Positions 27,016 to 35,917 of a DNA stretch of 64,000 nucleotides are shown here, piece by piece. Numbering within the stretch: the stretch's first letter is position 1; each line of letters begins with the position of its first letter. The notes beneath the pieces were generated by a model. The model saw nothing but the letters and a program-made list of their open reading frames with translations. It ran no database searches and had not been told where the DNA came from. The position numbers and the translations under genes are program-made. The stretch covers positions 186,001-250,000 of the forward strand of contig NZ_CP054020.1 of assembly GCF_013282625.1 (NCBI RefSeq), given 5' to 3'. This DNA comes from Thiomicrorhabdus xiamenensis. GTDB lineage: Bacteria > Pseudomonadota > Gammaproteobacteria > Thiomicrospirales > Thiomicrospiraceae.

Positions 27016-27695
27016 CGTTTCAGCGCCTTGAGCCACTTCCACAGGTTGAAAAGGCTGGAAAGCGAGGCGGCGACATAAGTCATAGCGCAGGCAAAAAGAA
27101 TTTTCTTGGCGCTTCTGTGATCTTTCTTGCCCAGATATTGCCCTTCCTTCAACAACGGCAGGGCGCGGGCAAAACTGGCGTCAAACTCTACCGGCAAAGT
27201 ACTCAGATGGATAATGACCGGAACCCCCATGGCGATAAAGCCGGCACCGAAAGTAATCAATCCGACCATCGGCGTATGCATTAACGGAATCAGAACCGGT
27301 GTCGCCATCAGTGCAAAACCGGCAAATTTCTGCATGATCGCGGCCCTCTCCACCAGGGCCGTTCTTTGTTTTAGCGGCTGATAATCGTCACGGTCTTGCA
27401 GGGCGTGACCGATTTCATGGGCGACGGTGGTAATCGCGGTCAAGGAGTTGGAGTGTGCGTTGGCGGAAGAGATGCGCACTGTTTTAGCGATCGGATCATA
27501 GTGATCGCCCTGGTCGGTTTCTTCAATCTGAATGTCCAGATGAAACTTGTCCCGCAAGTGTTCGGCAAATTGCAGGCCCGTACCGGGGATGTCCGGGTGC
27601 GGTGTACGATGCTTGTTGAGAATGTATTTGGTCCAGATATTCGGCAGAGTGGTAATGGCAAACAGCAGAATAAAAGCGATAATCAAAAAGCCCAT
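27012..27695 (-). CDS. YugP-like zinc-dependent membrane metalloprotease
   Basis: 227 residues. One N-terminal span, then HEIGH at 93-97, the downstream QHRDDY-like region and three more hydrophobic spans including the GHAxP-type region LSTLPVEFDASFARALPLL. That order matches the YugP / 'zinc metallopeptidase' family (PF04298). Substrate unknown. AGGAAG lies before the ATG. Convergent with the metal exporter, whose stop it overlaps by 4 bases. It is separated from the next upstream minus-strand gene by unrelated function, so it is probably monocistronic. Confidence 0.87.
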   Translation of the reverse strand: MGFLIIAFILLFAITTLPNIWTKYILNKHRTPHPDIPGTGLQFAEHLRDKFHLDIQIEETDQGDHYDPIAKTVRISSANAHSNSLTAITTVAHEIGHALQDRDDYQPLKQRTALVERAAIMQKFAGFALMATPVLIPLMHTPMVGLITFGAGFIAMGVPVIIHLSTLPVEFDASFARALPLLKEGQYLGKKDHRSAKKILFACAMTYVAASLSSLFNLWKWLKALKR

Positions 27696-27757
27696 TGCTT
27701 CCTCTAACAGCGTTCTCTTGCGTTAATTCAAGCCCATTGTAAAAGAAAACAGGGCTC

Positions 27758-29569
27758 TTAGCGGTATTTATCCAAAAGCAGGTAAGAGGCGTAGTGCATG
27801 GGGTTCTGATAAAAGTCCGTGCGGTCGATTTTTATGTCGATAAAGTCACAGCCCAGTTTGACGCTCCCGCCCGGAATCGCGTCATCCTTAAACACATAAT
27901 ATGATTGCGGATAGAGGCGGAGTTGGTGTGAAGGCTCCCAGCCGTCACTGGTTTTAAATTTCTTCACTTGCCTTTCTAGATTGGAAAGGCCGAGGTCCAT
28001 CCGTTGCCGTTTTTTCCAAGCCTTCAGCGCATCCCATAGAAAGCTCAAATCGGAAAGCGTAGCCTCGCCTTCAAGTCCCTGTGACGTCTCAGGGTCGGTC
28101 AAAGCACGTGGTATCTGTTGTCGTCGGCTTAAAGCCAATAACTCGGTTGCTAATTCCTGTGCATACTCGGGTGATTTTGCCAGATGGGGCGTAGCGTCAA
28201 GATTGGTTTGTTGTGAACGCCATATTTCGGCCGTCAGCAGTGCTTTTAAAAGCAAGGCGTTCCAGCCGGTTATGGCTTTGCTGTCAATCGGCATGTCAGG
28301 TTTGGGGCGTTTCTGTAGCAGTCGGTTTCTGATGGCCTCCCAGTTGTGGGAGGTTGGCTTAATCAGATAACCGGATGCAAAGGGCTCCGGAAATGCAAAC
28401 CATTCCGTTTGCACCTGTCGCAAAGCGTTTTCGGGAAGAATTGCGGCAAGCTGTCTTTTGCTGAAGAGGTATCCACCGCCTTCGTGCCCTTTGGAGTCGA
28501 TTGCCGACTGGCTGCCAAGGTAGAGTTTGAGCCGCGGCGAATACAGCGTTTCGCGTAGATAGCGCAGGGTCGCTTCAGCCGTGGCGGCAAATCCGTGATT
28601 TGGCCAGCGTAAATCCGCAAGCAGGTAGAGTTGCAGCAGTTGAGCATTGTCGTACAGCATCTTTTCAAAATGCGGTATTTGCCATTCCGGATCGATTGTA
28701 TAGCGGAAAAACCCGCCGTACAGGTGGTCGAAAAGGTGTTCGCCAGCCATTTTCTGTAAGCTCAAAAGGAGCCAGTCTTCGATTGGTTCAGGAAGTGATT
28801 TCTCTTGGATAAGTGCCAGCAGCAAGGGGCTTTTAGGGAATTTATTGCTACCGTTTAAGCCTCCGCTGAATTCGTCCATACGTTCGCGAAGCTGTTGATA
28901 AAGTGCCTTCTGGAATCGAAGCGGATTCCACTCTGTAACAGTTTGATTTCTATCGGGAATGGCGGATTTTGCCAGTTTATGGATTTTATCCGGATATTCT
29001 TTCCACAACTTATCCACAGTCGTGAGTAACTTTTGCAGTTTTGCATTCGGCAGATAGGTAAAGGCGGTAATGGGAAGGCCGTCGGGCGTAAGAATCAGAT
29101 GTTGCGGCCAGCCCGCCGAGCCGTGGTATTTTCTGGCAAACTCAAGCATCTGGCTATCGAGCTGCGGATTCAGTTCCCGATCTACCTTAATGCTGATGAA
29201 TCTGTCGTTCAGCAGTTGAGCACTAGACGGGTTTTGATAAACCTCTTGTTGCATGACATGACACCAGTGGCAGGAGAAATAACCGCTGGAGAGCAGGATG
29301 AGTTTATTGTTGCGCTGGGCAAGTTGCAGGGCGTTTTTCTGCCACAGCATCCAGTTTACTGGATCATTGGCGTGCATGGCCAGATAGAGGCTGGGGTGCT
29401 GTGCAAGCGGAGAAGCGGCTTGTTGAGCCGGGCAAGGCGGCAAAAATAGCAGAGCGCTAAATGCAAAAACGCCCGCAGTGATGGAGCGGGCGTTCTTGAA
29501 TGGCGACTTAAGGCTTTTTACTATCCGTTGTATCCGACGGTTCGTTTTTCGACTGATCGCCTGTCTCAC
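27758..29569 (-). CDS. DUF255 thioredoxin-fold protein (YyaL/SSP411-like)
   Basis: 603 residues from a GTG at 29569 that lies inside the tatC tail; GGAG is 7 bases upstream. A hydrophobic stretch around 31-48 (GVFAFSALLFLPP) followed by AQQA looks like a signal peptide with an unusually long basic N-region. Then the thioredoxin-like domain with CHWCHVM (Cys100, Cys103) and ISIKVDREL, followed by an α/α-barrel part containing GGFFRYTIDPEWQIPHFEKMLYDNA. This matches the DUF255/YyaL family, whose true activity is not settled. An export signal is unusual for the family. The 62-base reading overlap with tatC suggests translational coupling. Confidence 0.85.
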   Translation of the reverse strand: MRQAISRKTNRRIQRIVKSLKSPFKNARSITAGVFAFSALLFLPPCPAQQAASPLAQHPSLYLAMHANDPVNWMLWQKNALQLAQRNNKLILLSSGYFSCHWCHVMQQEVYQNPSSAQLLNDRFISIKVDRELNPQLDSQMLEFARKYHGSAGWPQHLILTPDGLPITAFTYLPNAKLQKLLTTVDKLWKEYPDKIHKLAKSAIPDRNQTVTEWNPLRFQKALYQQLRERMDEFSGGLNGSNKFPKSPLLLALIQEKSLPEPIEDWLLLSLQKMAGEHLFDHLYGGFFRYTIDPEWQIPHFEKMLYDNAQLLQLYLLADLRWPNHGFAATAEATLRYLRETLYSPRLKLYLGSQSAIDSKGHEGGGYLFSKRQLAAILPENALRQVQTEWFAFPEPFASGYLIKPTSHNWEAIRNRLLQKRPKPDMPIDSKAITGWNALLLKALLTAEIWRSQQTNLDATPHLAKSPEYAQELATELLALSRRQQIPRALTDPETSQGLEGEATLSDLSFLWDALKAWKKRQRMDLGLSNLERQVKKFKTSDGWEPSHQLRLYPQSYYVFKDDAIPGGSVKLGCDFIDIKIDRTDFYQNPMHYASYLLLDKYR

Positions 29570-30656
29570 TTGCTGACTCCTGCGGCTCTTTGTCCTGAGC
29601 ATCTGGTTTCGGCGAGTTTGCGTTTTCCGGTTTATCGGAATCCTGTTTTTTCTTGGTACGCTCATCATACTCGCGTTCCAACTTCTGCATTTCGGAGTCG
29701 ATGCGATCGAACTCGTCATCCCAGTCGAGATCATCATCAACCTGATCGGCATAGCGGTCATCGAACTCAATTTCCGGCTCGTCAGATGCTTTCTTTGCCG
29801 TTGCAGTGTTCACGGAATTGGAGCTCTGTTCCGAAGCTGATTTTTTCGCCTGGGCGGCATTATAGTCGTCTTCGTTGTGGTAGAACTCCTCGTCTTCCTC
29901 TTCTTCGCTATTTTGCACACGTTTCTTAACGACATAAGCACCGACCAGCAAGCCGAGTTCGAAAAGAAGCCACATAGGAACGGCCAGAAGTGTTTGCGAA
30001 ATGATGTCCGGTGGCGTCAGAAGCATGCCGATAACGAATGCGCCGACAATAATGTACGGTCTGGCGTGACTGAGTTTGTCCGCTCTGACCATACCGGTCA
30101 ATATCAACAGAACCGTTACGACCGGAACTTCAAAAGCCATTCCGAAGGCGAAGAACATCTTGATGACAAAATCCAGGTAGGCTGCGATGTCTGTTGCTAC
30201 GGTGACCCCTTCAGGTGCCGTGGTCGATAAGAAGCCAAATACCAGCGGGAAAACAACATAGAAAGCGAAGGCGCCGCCGGCATAGAACAGGAATGAGCTG
30301 AAAAACAGAATCGGTGCAACCAACTGCTTTTCATGGCTGTAAAGTGCCGGTGCAATAAAGCGCCATAGCTGGTAAAGCAGGAAGGGCATCGCCAGATAGA
30401 TTGCCAGGACGAAGCTTAACTTGAACGGCGTCAGGAAAGGTGAGGCAACCGCTGTCGCGATCATGCTGGTATCTTGCGGTAGATAGCGCGTCAGCGGATC
30501 TGCGATGTAGGTATAAATCTCATTCGCAAAAGGAAACAGACACAGGAAAAAGACCAGAATCGCAAGAATACCGCGAGTCAGACTGGTTTTCAGATCCAGC
30601 AGATGCTGAACCAGTGTCATCTCTTTATCATTAGGTGGTAGCGCCGATTCGCTCAT
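29508..30656 (-). CDS. tatC: Sec-independent translocase subunit TatC with long acidic tail
   Basis: 382 residues. Six spans with TatC signatures: MTLVQHLLDLKTSLTRGI near the start, the conserved periplasmic FLTPFKLSFVLA, LWRFIAPALY and TPPDIISQTLLAVPMW. TatC with TatB forms the receptor for twin-arginine signal peptides of folded proteins. Normal TatC proteins end near residue 250; this one carries about 135 extra cytoplasmic residues, highly charged and acidic (EEEEDEEFYHNEDD, DDLDWDDEFD) with a predicted helical QKLEREYDERTKKK segment. tatB lies 8 bases upstream; the DUF255 gene starts inside this tail. Confidence 0.95.
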   Translation of the reverse strand: MSESALPPNDKEMTLVQHLLDLKTSLTRGILAILVFFLCLFPFANEIYTYIADPLTRYLPQDTSMIATAVASPFLTPFKLSFVLAIYLAMPFLLYQLWRFIAPALYSHEKQLVAPILFFSSFLFYAGGAFAFYVVFPLVFGFLSTTAPEGVTVATDIAAYLDFVIKMFFAFGMAFEVPVVTVLLILTGMVRADKLSHARPYIIVGAFVIGMLLTPPDIISQTLLAVPMWLLFELGLLVGAYVVKKRVQNSEEEEDEEFYHNEDDYNAAQAKKSASEQSSNSVNTATAKKASDEPEIEFDDRYADQVDDDLDWDDEFDRIDSEMQKLEREYDERTKKKQDSDKPENANSPKPDAQDKEPQESASETGDQSKNEPSDTTDSKKP

Positions 30657-30664
30657 AGATGTGT

Positions 30665-31231
30665 TTAACTTTTGCTAGAGTCAGAAGCCACTGGCGTGGT
30701 CGTATTTTCACTACTGGCGGTTGAAGTTACCGGTGACGAAGATGCTGGTGCGCTGGAAGTCGGCTTTGCCGCTTCTTTCGCAGCCTGAGGACGGCTTTCG
30801 GTGTTCTGTGCGTCGCTGTTTGACTGCGCGGTCACATTGTTATCTTCGCTTTTTGCACCCGGAACTTGTGGCTGTGACGGTGCACGGTTGAAAGAGCTTC
30901 CATTGTCGTTACTGCCGCCGAAAGGGCGTTCGAACTCATCCAAATTGAAGTCATCCATTTTGGATTGTTCGATACCGACATTCAGGCTTTCTTGAAGGTC
31001 GTTATGCAGACTGTCGAGTTTCTCTTTTTCCGCTTCCAGGTTGACCGACTGTTTAAAGTCGTTAATGGTTTCCTGAACATGATTTTCCTGTTTGACCGAT
31101 TCGATGAAACGACGGGTCTTGCCCATAAAACTTCCCAGTTTTCGGGCAACTTCAGGCATACGCTCTGGACCGATGACGATCAGAGCGATGATCATAATCA
31201 TAAGAAGTTCAAGAAAGCCAATATCAAACAT
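30665..31231 (-). CDS. tatB: Sec-independent translocase subunit TatB
   Basis: 188 residues. Short N-terminal span with the TatB signature MFDIGFLELLMIMIIALIVIGPERMPEVARKLG, an amphipathic helix and coiled region, and a long Ser/Thr/Ala/Glu-rich tail. Glu at residue 8 and the GPERMPE loop distinguish TatB from TatA. It binds TatC as part of the Tat receptor. Followed by tatC after 8 bases and preceded by tatA by 72 bases. Confidence 0.94.
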   Translation of the reverse strand: MFDIGFLELLMIMIIALIVIGPERMPEVARKLGSFMGKTRRFIESVKQENHVQETINDFKQSVNLEAEKEKLDSLHNDLQESLNVGIEQSKMDDFNLDEFERPFGGSNDNGSSFNRAPSQPQVPGAKSEDNNVTAQSNSDAQNTESRPQAAKEAAKPTSSAPASSSPVTSTASSENTTTPVASDSSKS

Positions 31232-31303
31232 GGTTGGTTACACCTAGCCTATTCCACCTGTTGCAAACTGCGTACGGCCAACGATTTCGTTGGCGCCAAC
31301 AGC

Positions 31304-31555
31304 TTAAGCTTTGTCTTTTTTGTCTTCAGCTTTCTTTTCTTCGGCTGATACGGTAAAGACGTTTTCACCGTCTTTCTGTTCCAGCTTATCAGCGTCAGCC
31401 TTTTCGTCTTTTTTAGCTTCTTCGTCTTTCATAGCGGACTTGAAGCCTTTGATCGCGCCGCCAAGGTCGCTGCCGACGTTGCGAAGACGCTTAGCACCGA
31501 ATAAAACTAAAACGATGGCAAGGATAATAAGTAGCTGCCAAATGCTGATTCCCAT
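31304..31555 (-). CDS. tatA: Sec-independent translocase subunit TatA
   Basis: 83 residues: an N-terminal span ([19 protein letters not shown]), the FGAKRL hinge, an amphipathic helix with [13 protein letters not shown], and an acidic/basic tail. TatA oligomers form the passage for folded Tat substrates. Upstream is a 195-base AT-rich gap to the HIT gene that may hold its own promoter; downstream tatB. Standard tatABC order. Confidence 0.95.
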   Translation of the reverse strand: MGISIWQLLIILAIVLVLFGAKRLRNVGSDLGGAIKGFKSAMKDEEAKKDEKADADKLEQKDGENVFTVSAEEKKAEDKKDKA

Positions 31556-31750
31556 GGTATTAACTCCGGTTGTTATCTGCTTTGCTGTGCTCGGTTCGAA
31601 TTAAGCACAAGCCCAAAATATCAGTAGCCGCTAATAATATCAAATTCACCAATTTAATTGCACAAAAATAATTTATTGGTGGCAATTGAATGCTTGCAGC
31701 TAAGAAACTGTTTTTAAGTGCTTTTTCTTAGTGTGTAACCTATTGTGCGC

Positions 31751-32071
31751 TTAGTTACCCATTAAGTGTATATGAATATGGAAGACTTCCTGTCCGCCGG
31801 AAGCACCGGTATTGATTTGTGTTTTGAATCCGTCCAGCCCTTGCGCATTGGCCAGCTGCGGTAAAAGCAGCATCATGTGTCCCATCAGATCCCGGTCTTC
31901 CGGTTTGAGGTCGAACAAGGTATCAATCGGTTTTTTGGGGATAATCAGCAGATGAACCCGTGCTTTGGGGTTAATATCGTGGATCACGATACATTTGTCG
32001 TCTTCGTAGACGATATCGGCGGGGATTTCCCGGTCGATGATTTTGCTGAAAATCGATTTTTCCTGATTCAT
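31751..32071 (-). CDS. hinT: HinT-like histidine triad nucleotide-binding protein
   Basis: 106 residues, the usual HinT length. FSKIIDREIPADIVYED at the N-terminus and the triad HIHIH (His98, His100, His102) near the C-terminus, with the conserved LLIIPKKPI strand. HinT hydrolyses nucleoside phosphoramidates and aminoacyl-adenylates. A HIT gene between the his block and tatA is a recurrent arrangement in gammaproteobacteria. It starts 45 bases after the hisE stop. Confidence 0.93.
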   Translation of the reverse strand: MNQEKSIFSKIIDREIPADIVYEDDKCIVIHDINPKARVHLLIIPKKPIDTLFDLKPEDRDLMGHMMLLLPQLANAQGLDGFKTQINTGASGGQEVFHIHIHLMGN

Positions 32072-32116
32072 GGAGGGATCCTTCCTGTAAATCTAAACAG
32101 TGCCTGAAACTGCCTG

Positions 32117-32461
32117 TTAGGCGTCTCGGCTCGCTTTTTCGTCGTGGCCGGATAAGCCGAAGCGACGTTGTAATTCTTTCGTAATAGCCTCTGAAGAGAT
32201 ATCTTTATGTGCTAAGAGAACTAGGCTATGAAACCACAAATCGGTTACCTCGTAAATGAGGTGTTCTTTATCTTGTTCGCTCTGACTGTTGTCGTGATCT
32301 TTCGCGGCCATAGCGACTTCAAGCGACTCTTCAGCGATCTTTTTGAGGATCTTTTCGGTGCCTTTGGCGTACAGGCTGGCGACATAGGATTTGTCTGCCG
32401 CTTCATCCTTGCGCGCCGCAAGCACTTCATCCAATTGCTGTAATATTGTTTTCTGACTCAT
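32117..32461 (-). CDS. hisE: Phosphoribosyl-ATP pyrophosphatase HisE
   Basis: 114 residues, all helical, with the MazG-like metal site: KKIAEESLEVAMAAK and HLIYEVTDLWFHSLVLL, typical of HisE. It removes pyrophosphate from phosphoribosyl-ATP in step two of histidine synthesis. It stands alone rather than fused to HisI, and no hisI gene lies between it and hisF (93 bases away). Confidence 0.95.
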   Translation of the reverse strand: MSQKTILQQLDEVLAARKDEAADKSYVASLYAKGTEKILKKIAEESLEVAMAAKDHDNSQSEQDKEHLIYEVTDLWFHSLVLLAHKDISSEAITKELQRRFGLSGHDEKASRDA

Positions 32462-32554
32462 GGCTGTTCCATTTTGATTGAAGCATTCAGGTTCGGGGGA
32501 ATGAACGTGCCTGGTTTCGGTGTTCAGAGACGTTCTTTCCTCCAGTAAGGCTGT

Positions 32555-33328
32555 TTACAAGCGAACTTCAATTCCTTGCGCTTGCATAGCTTCTTTGGCT
32601 TCCTGTACGGTGAATTCGCCGAAGTGGAAAATACTGGCTGCCAATACCGCTTCGGCACCGCCTTGTTTAACGCCGTCAACCAAGTGTTGTAGATTGCCGA
32701 CACCGCCGGATGCGATAACCGGAATTTTGACTCGTGAAGTGATTTCCTGCATCAGTTCCAGATCAAATCCGCTTTTGGTGCCGTCTTTATCCATCGAGGT
32801 AACCAGCAGTTCGCCGGCTCCGTAGGCTTCCATGCGCTCGGCCCATTCCAGCGCATCAATTCCGGTCTCTTTGCGGCCGCCGTGGGTGAAGATTTCCCAG
32901 CGGTCGGCTTCGCCTTGCAGGCTGACTTTTTTAGCGTCGATAGCCAGAACAATGCACTGTGATCCGAAAGCGTCGCAAGCCTCTTTAACAAACTCGGGGT
33001 TGTAGATGGCCGCCGAATTGATTGCCACCTTGTCGGCTCCGGCATTCAGCATAGTGCGGATGTCTTCGATTTTGCGAATGCCTCCGCCCACCGTCAGCGG
33101 AATAAAAACCTGGCTGGCAACTTCTTCAACCATATGGACTGTGGTCTCGCGGCCGTGAGCCGTCGCGGTAATGTCAAGGAAGGTGATTTCGTCGGCGCCC
33201 TGTTCGTCATAACGCTTGGCAACTTCAACAGGATCTCCGGCGTCGCGAATATCGACAAACTGCACCCCTTTTACGACTCGGCCGTCATCCACGTCCAGGC
33301 AGGGAATAATGCGTTTAGCTAAACTCAT
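32555..33328 (-). CDS. hisF: Imidazole glycerol phosphate synthase cyclase subunit HisF
   Basis: 257 residues, a (βα)8 barrel with catalytic Asp11 ([13 protein letters not shown]) and Asp130 (VLAIDAKK), phosphate loops VGGGIRK and SGGVGN. With HisH it makes imidazole glycerol phosphate and AICAR. Normal length. hisA lies 11 bases upstream on the same strand. Confidence 0.97.
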   Translation of the reverse strand: MSLAKRIIPCLDVDDGRVVKGVQFVDIRDAGDPVEVAKRYDEQGADEITFLDITATAHGRETTVHMVEEVASQVFIPLTVGGGIRKIEDIRTMLNAGADKVAINSAAIYNPEFVKEACDAFGSQCIVLAIDAKKVSLQGEADRWEIFTHGGRKETGIDALEWAERMEAYGAGELLVTSMDKDGTKSGFDLELMQEITSRVKIPVIASGGVGNLQHLVDGVKQGGAEAVLAASIFHFGEFTVQEAKEAMQAQGIEVRL

Positions 33329-33339
33329 ATCGGTTTGTC

Positions 33340-34080
33340 CTACTTTGGCGCCAGTTCATCGGATAGAGATTGGCCTTCCTGGAAATTCAAGGAGCCTTCG
33401 TAGATGGCGCGCCCGGTAATTGCACCGGTAACGCCGTCCGCTTCGATGGTTGCAAGGTTGCGGATGTCGTCCAGATTGGTAATTCCGCCTGAAGCGATAA
33501 TTGGAATATTGACCGCTTGCGCCAACGCTTGAGTCGCTTCGATATTGACGCCCTGCATCATGCCGTCGCGGCCGATGTCGGTATAGATAATGGCTTCCAC
33601 ACCGTCGTTTTCGAATTGTTTGGCGAGGGCTTTCACTTCGTAGTCTGTCACTTCGGCCCAGCCGTTGATAGCGACCATGCCGTCTTTGGCGTCCAGTCCG
33701 ACCATGATGTGGCCCGGGAAGGCTTTACACGCTTCAGCAACAAATTCCGGGTTGTGTACCGCTTTGGTTCCGATGATGCAGTAGCTGACACCTGCTTTAA
33801 GATAGGCTTCAATGGTTTCAAGGTCGCGAATACCGCCGCCGATCTGAATCGGCAGATCCGGGTAAGCTTCGCGAACCTGATAAACCGCCGAATCGTTGAC
33901 CGGTTTGCCGTCAAAAGCGCCGTTCAGGTCGACCATATGCAGGCGGCGTGCGCCTTGTGAAACCCAGCGCTCAGCCATGGCGACAATATCGCCCGAGAAT
34001 ACGGTTGCGTCTTCCATAACACCTTGGCGCAAACGTACGCACTGGCCGTCTTTTAAATCAATTGCAGGAATTAATAACAT
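33340..34080 (-). CDS. hisA: ProFAR isomerase HisA
   Basis: 246 residues, (βα)8 barrel related to HisF. Catalytic Asp8 ([14 protein letters not shown]) and the second acidic residue in TDIGRDGM, phosphate loops IGGGIRD and SGGITN. It isomerises the ProFAR intermediate of histidine synthesis. Follows hisH after 44 bases. Confidence 0.97.
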   Translation of the reverse strand: MLLIPAIDLKDGQCVRLRQGVMEDATVFSGDIVAMAERWVSQGARRLHMVDLNGAFDGKPVNDSAVYQVREAYPDLPIQIGGGIRDLETIEAYLKAGVSYCIIGTKAVHNPEFVAEACKAFPGHIMVGLDAKDGMVAINGWAEVTDYEVKALAKQFENDGVEAIIYTDIGRDGMMQGVNIEATQALAQAVNIPIIASGGITNLDDIRNLATIEADGVTGAITGRAIYEGSLNFQEGQSLSDELAPK

Positions 34081-34124
34081 GCTTTTACCTTAATTCTTTG
34101 TCGTTTGGTGGTGACGGTGGCTTT

Positions 34125-34763
34125 TTAGTGCCCATCCCACTCAAGGAAATTTTTAAACAGTTGCAGACCGTGCTCGGCGCTTTTTTCCGGGTGGGCCTGG
34201 ATGGCAAAGATATTGTGCGCACTCAATACCGACGGAAAGGTCTGTCCATGCGTTGTTTCACCAATAATGGTGCTTTTGTCTTCAGGAGAAACATAGAAGC
34301 TATGTACAAAATAGAAACGACTGTCCTGAGGGATGGCATGCCACAGAGGGTGGTCTTGAGTCTGGTGAATCTGATTCCAGCCCATATGCGGCATTTTTAA
34401 TTCAGGGTGACCGCTTAAATCAAACTGTGTAACGTCGCCTTTAATGATATCCAGACAATCAACGCCATTGTTTTCAGCGCTGTGTGACATTAGAACCTGC
34501 AAGCCCATGCAGATTCCCAGAAAAGGCTTTTCCTGAGCGGCTTGTTTGACTGGTTCGACCATGCCGGTATCGGTCAGAGCTTGCATACAGGCCTTGGCGG
34601 CACCTTGTCCCGGGAAAATTACCGAGTCGGCATCTGCAATAACTTGAGGATCCTGGGTGACAACGATTTTAGTGCGAGCGTCGGCCATATGCTCGGCGGC
34701 TTTCGACACCGAGCGCAAGTTTCCCATGCCGTAATCGACCACGGCAACTAACTTTTGATCCAT
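34125..34763 (-). CDS. hisH: Imidazole glycerol phosphate synthase glutamine amidotransferase HisH
   Basis: 212 residues. Class I amidotransferase triad: nucleophile Cys in FLGICMGLQ, His and Glu in QAHPEKS; oxyanion region FPGQGAA. It supplies ammonia to HisF. The start codon overlaps the hisB stop (TAATG), so the two are coupled. Confidence 0.97.
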   Translation of the reverse strand: MDQKLVAVVDYGMGNLRSVSKAAEHMADARTKIVVTQDPQVIADADSVIFPGQGAAKACMQALTDTGMVEPVKQAAQEKPFLGICMGLQVLMSHSAENNGVDCLDIIKGDVTQFDLSGHPELKMPHMGWNQIHQTQDHPLWHAIPQDSRFYFVHSFYVSPEDKSTIIGETTHGQTFPSVLSAHNIFAIQAHPEKSAEHGLQLFKNFLEWDGH

Positions 34764-35350
34764 TAAAGACTTCCTTTGGTTGACGGCATTTTCCCGGCCA
34801 TGCGTTCATCCGCACTCAGTGCCATGCGCAGTGCACGACCGAAGGCTTTGAAAATGGTTTCCGCCTGGTGGTGTGCGTTAATGCCGCGGATATTGTCGAT
34901 ATGCAGAGAAGCGCCGCAGTGGTTGACAAAGCCCTGAAAGAATTCCATGACCAACTGGGTTTCAAAGGTACCGATCTGTTCACGGGTGAAATCGCAGTGG
35001 AACTCCAAGCCCGGGCGGCCGGACAGGTCAATTACCACGCGGGAAAGCGCTTCATCCAGCGGGACATAAGCGTGACCGTAGCGGGTGATGCCTTTTTTAT
35101 CGCCCACGGCTTTGGCGATGGCCTGACCAAGGGTGATGCCTACGTCTTCAACCGTATGGTGATCATCGATATGCAAGTCGCCGTTGGCTTTGATGTCTAT
35201 GTCGATCATGCCGTGGCGGGCGATCTGATCAAGCATATGCTCGAAAAAAGGTACACCAGTATCTAATTTGGCTTCACCTTGCCCGTCCAGGTTTACGCTG
35301 ATTTCGATTTGGGTTTCTAAAGTGTCTCGCTTTATGGTTGCCGTTCGCAT
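34763..35350 (-). CDS. hisB: Imidazoleglycerol-phosphate dehydratase HisB
   Basis: 195 residues. The two manganese-binding repeats HHTVED and AHHQAE and the HGxxD segment (RHGMIDIDI) are present. Only the dehydratase domain is encoded, so histidinol phosphatase must be separate. First gene of the his-tat block; the 567 bases upstream are shared with ccoN. Confidence 0.97.
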   Translation of the reverse strand: MRTATIKRDTLETQIEISVNLDGQGEAKLDTGVPFFEHMLDQIARHGMIDIDIKANGDLHIDDHHTVEDVGITLGQAIAKAVGDKKGITRYGHAYVPLDEALSRVVIDLSGRPGLEFHCDFTREQIGTFETQLVMEFFQGFVNHCGASLHIDNIRGINAHHQAETIFKAFGRALRMALSADERMAGKMPSTKGSL

Positions 35351-35768
35351 GCGCTTCTTTTCCTGAAAATATCAAAACACCATATGATACCGCAAAACCT
35401 TGAAATTTAATAAATACGCTGTTGATAGGGCAATTTTTTAAGCCGGCATGTCGTTTTTTAGGTAAAACCCTTTATTTTGTAATGGTATTTTTCGGGCGTT
35501 GTTTGGGGTGATGAAATTTCTGATAGGTTTGCTTGGTTGAATCCAGGTCAGATGCCATCAGATCGGTTTTTGAACACCTGGTGTTGTTGGTTTTTTCCGC
35601 GTGTGTAGGGTTTATTAGAATTTTTTAATATGCACTTATAAAATATTTTGAATGGGCAATAAAGGGCGGGGTTTGGGATAATTCGGAGGTTTTTTGGAGG
35701 TGTCTAAATCAAATTTTCTATAAGTTATTGAAATATAGTTGATTTTGTTTGAATTGCTTGGATTGCAA

Positions 35769-35782
35769 TTGATACGGGTTAA
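35769..35782 (+). promoter_or_regulatory. Weak FNR/Anr-like box upstream of ccoN
   Basis: TTGAT ACGG GTTAA: the left half is perfect and the right half matches ATCAA at three of five positions. Its centre is about 61 bases before the start expected from TATAAT at 35825, a position used by FNR at class I promoters. cbb3 operons are often FNR-controlled; the link here is inference. Confidence 0.3.
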
Positions 35783-35824
35783 TTTTCAATAGTCTTAAAC
35801 TGGTAACAGGCGCTCTTTGAACGT

Positions 35825-35830
35825 TATAAT
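35825..35830 (+). promoter_or_regulatory. Candidate -10 element for ccoN
   Basis: Perfect TATAAT about 88 bases before the ccoN start codon, without a good -35, which suggests an activator-dependent promoter. Confidence 0.45.
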
Positions 35831-35917
35831 TCCGAGCTACGGGGAGTCTGTGCCTTTTTTAAGGTACAGGTAGTTTGATTTAGGCAAAACTTTGACTTAT
35901 TTAGGGGAATCCGACTA

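Larger units (their letters stand above)
35351..35917. promoter_or_regulatory. Long divergent intergenic region between hisB and ccoN
   Basis: 567 AT-rich bases without a credible gene. Rightward signals near ccoN: TTGAT-N4-GTTAA (35769-35782), a partial FNR/Anr-type box, and TATAAT at 35825-35830, which would place the box near -61 of the start. No run of His codons or leader peptide for his attenuation was found on the hisB side. The purpose of the remaining ~400 bases is not visible. Confidence 0.5.

Noticed and set aside
35351-35700. Histidine leader peptide and attenuator before hisB
   Set aside because: No run of His codons on the minus strand.
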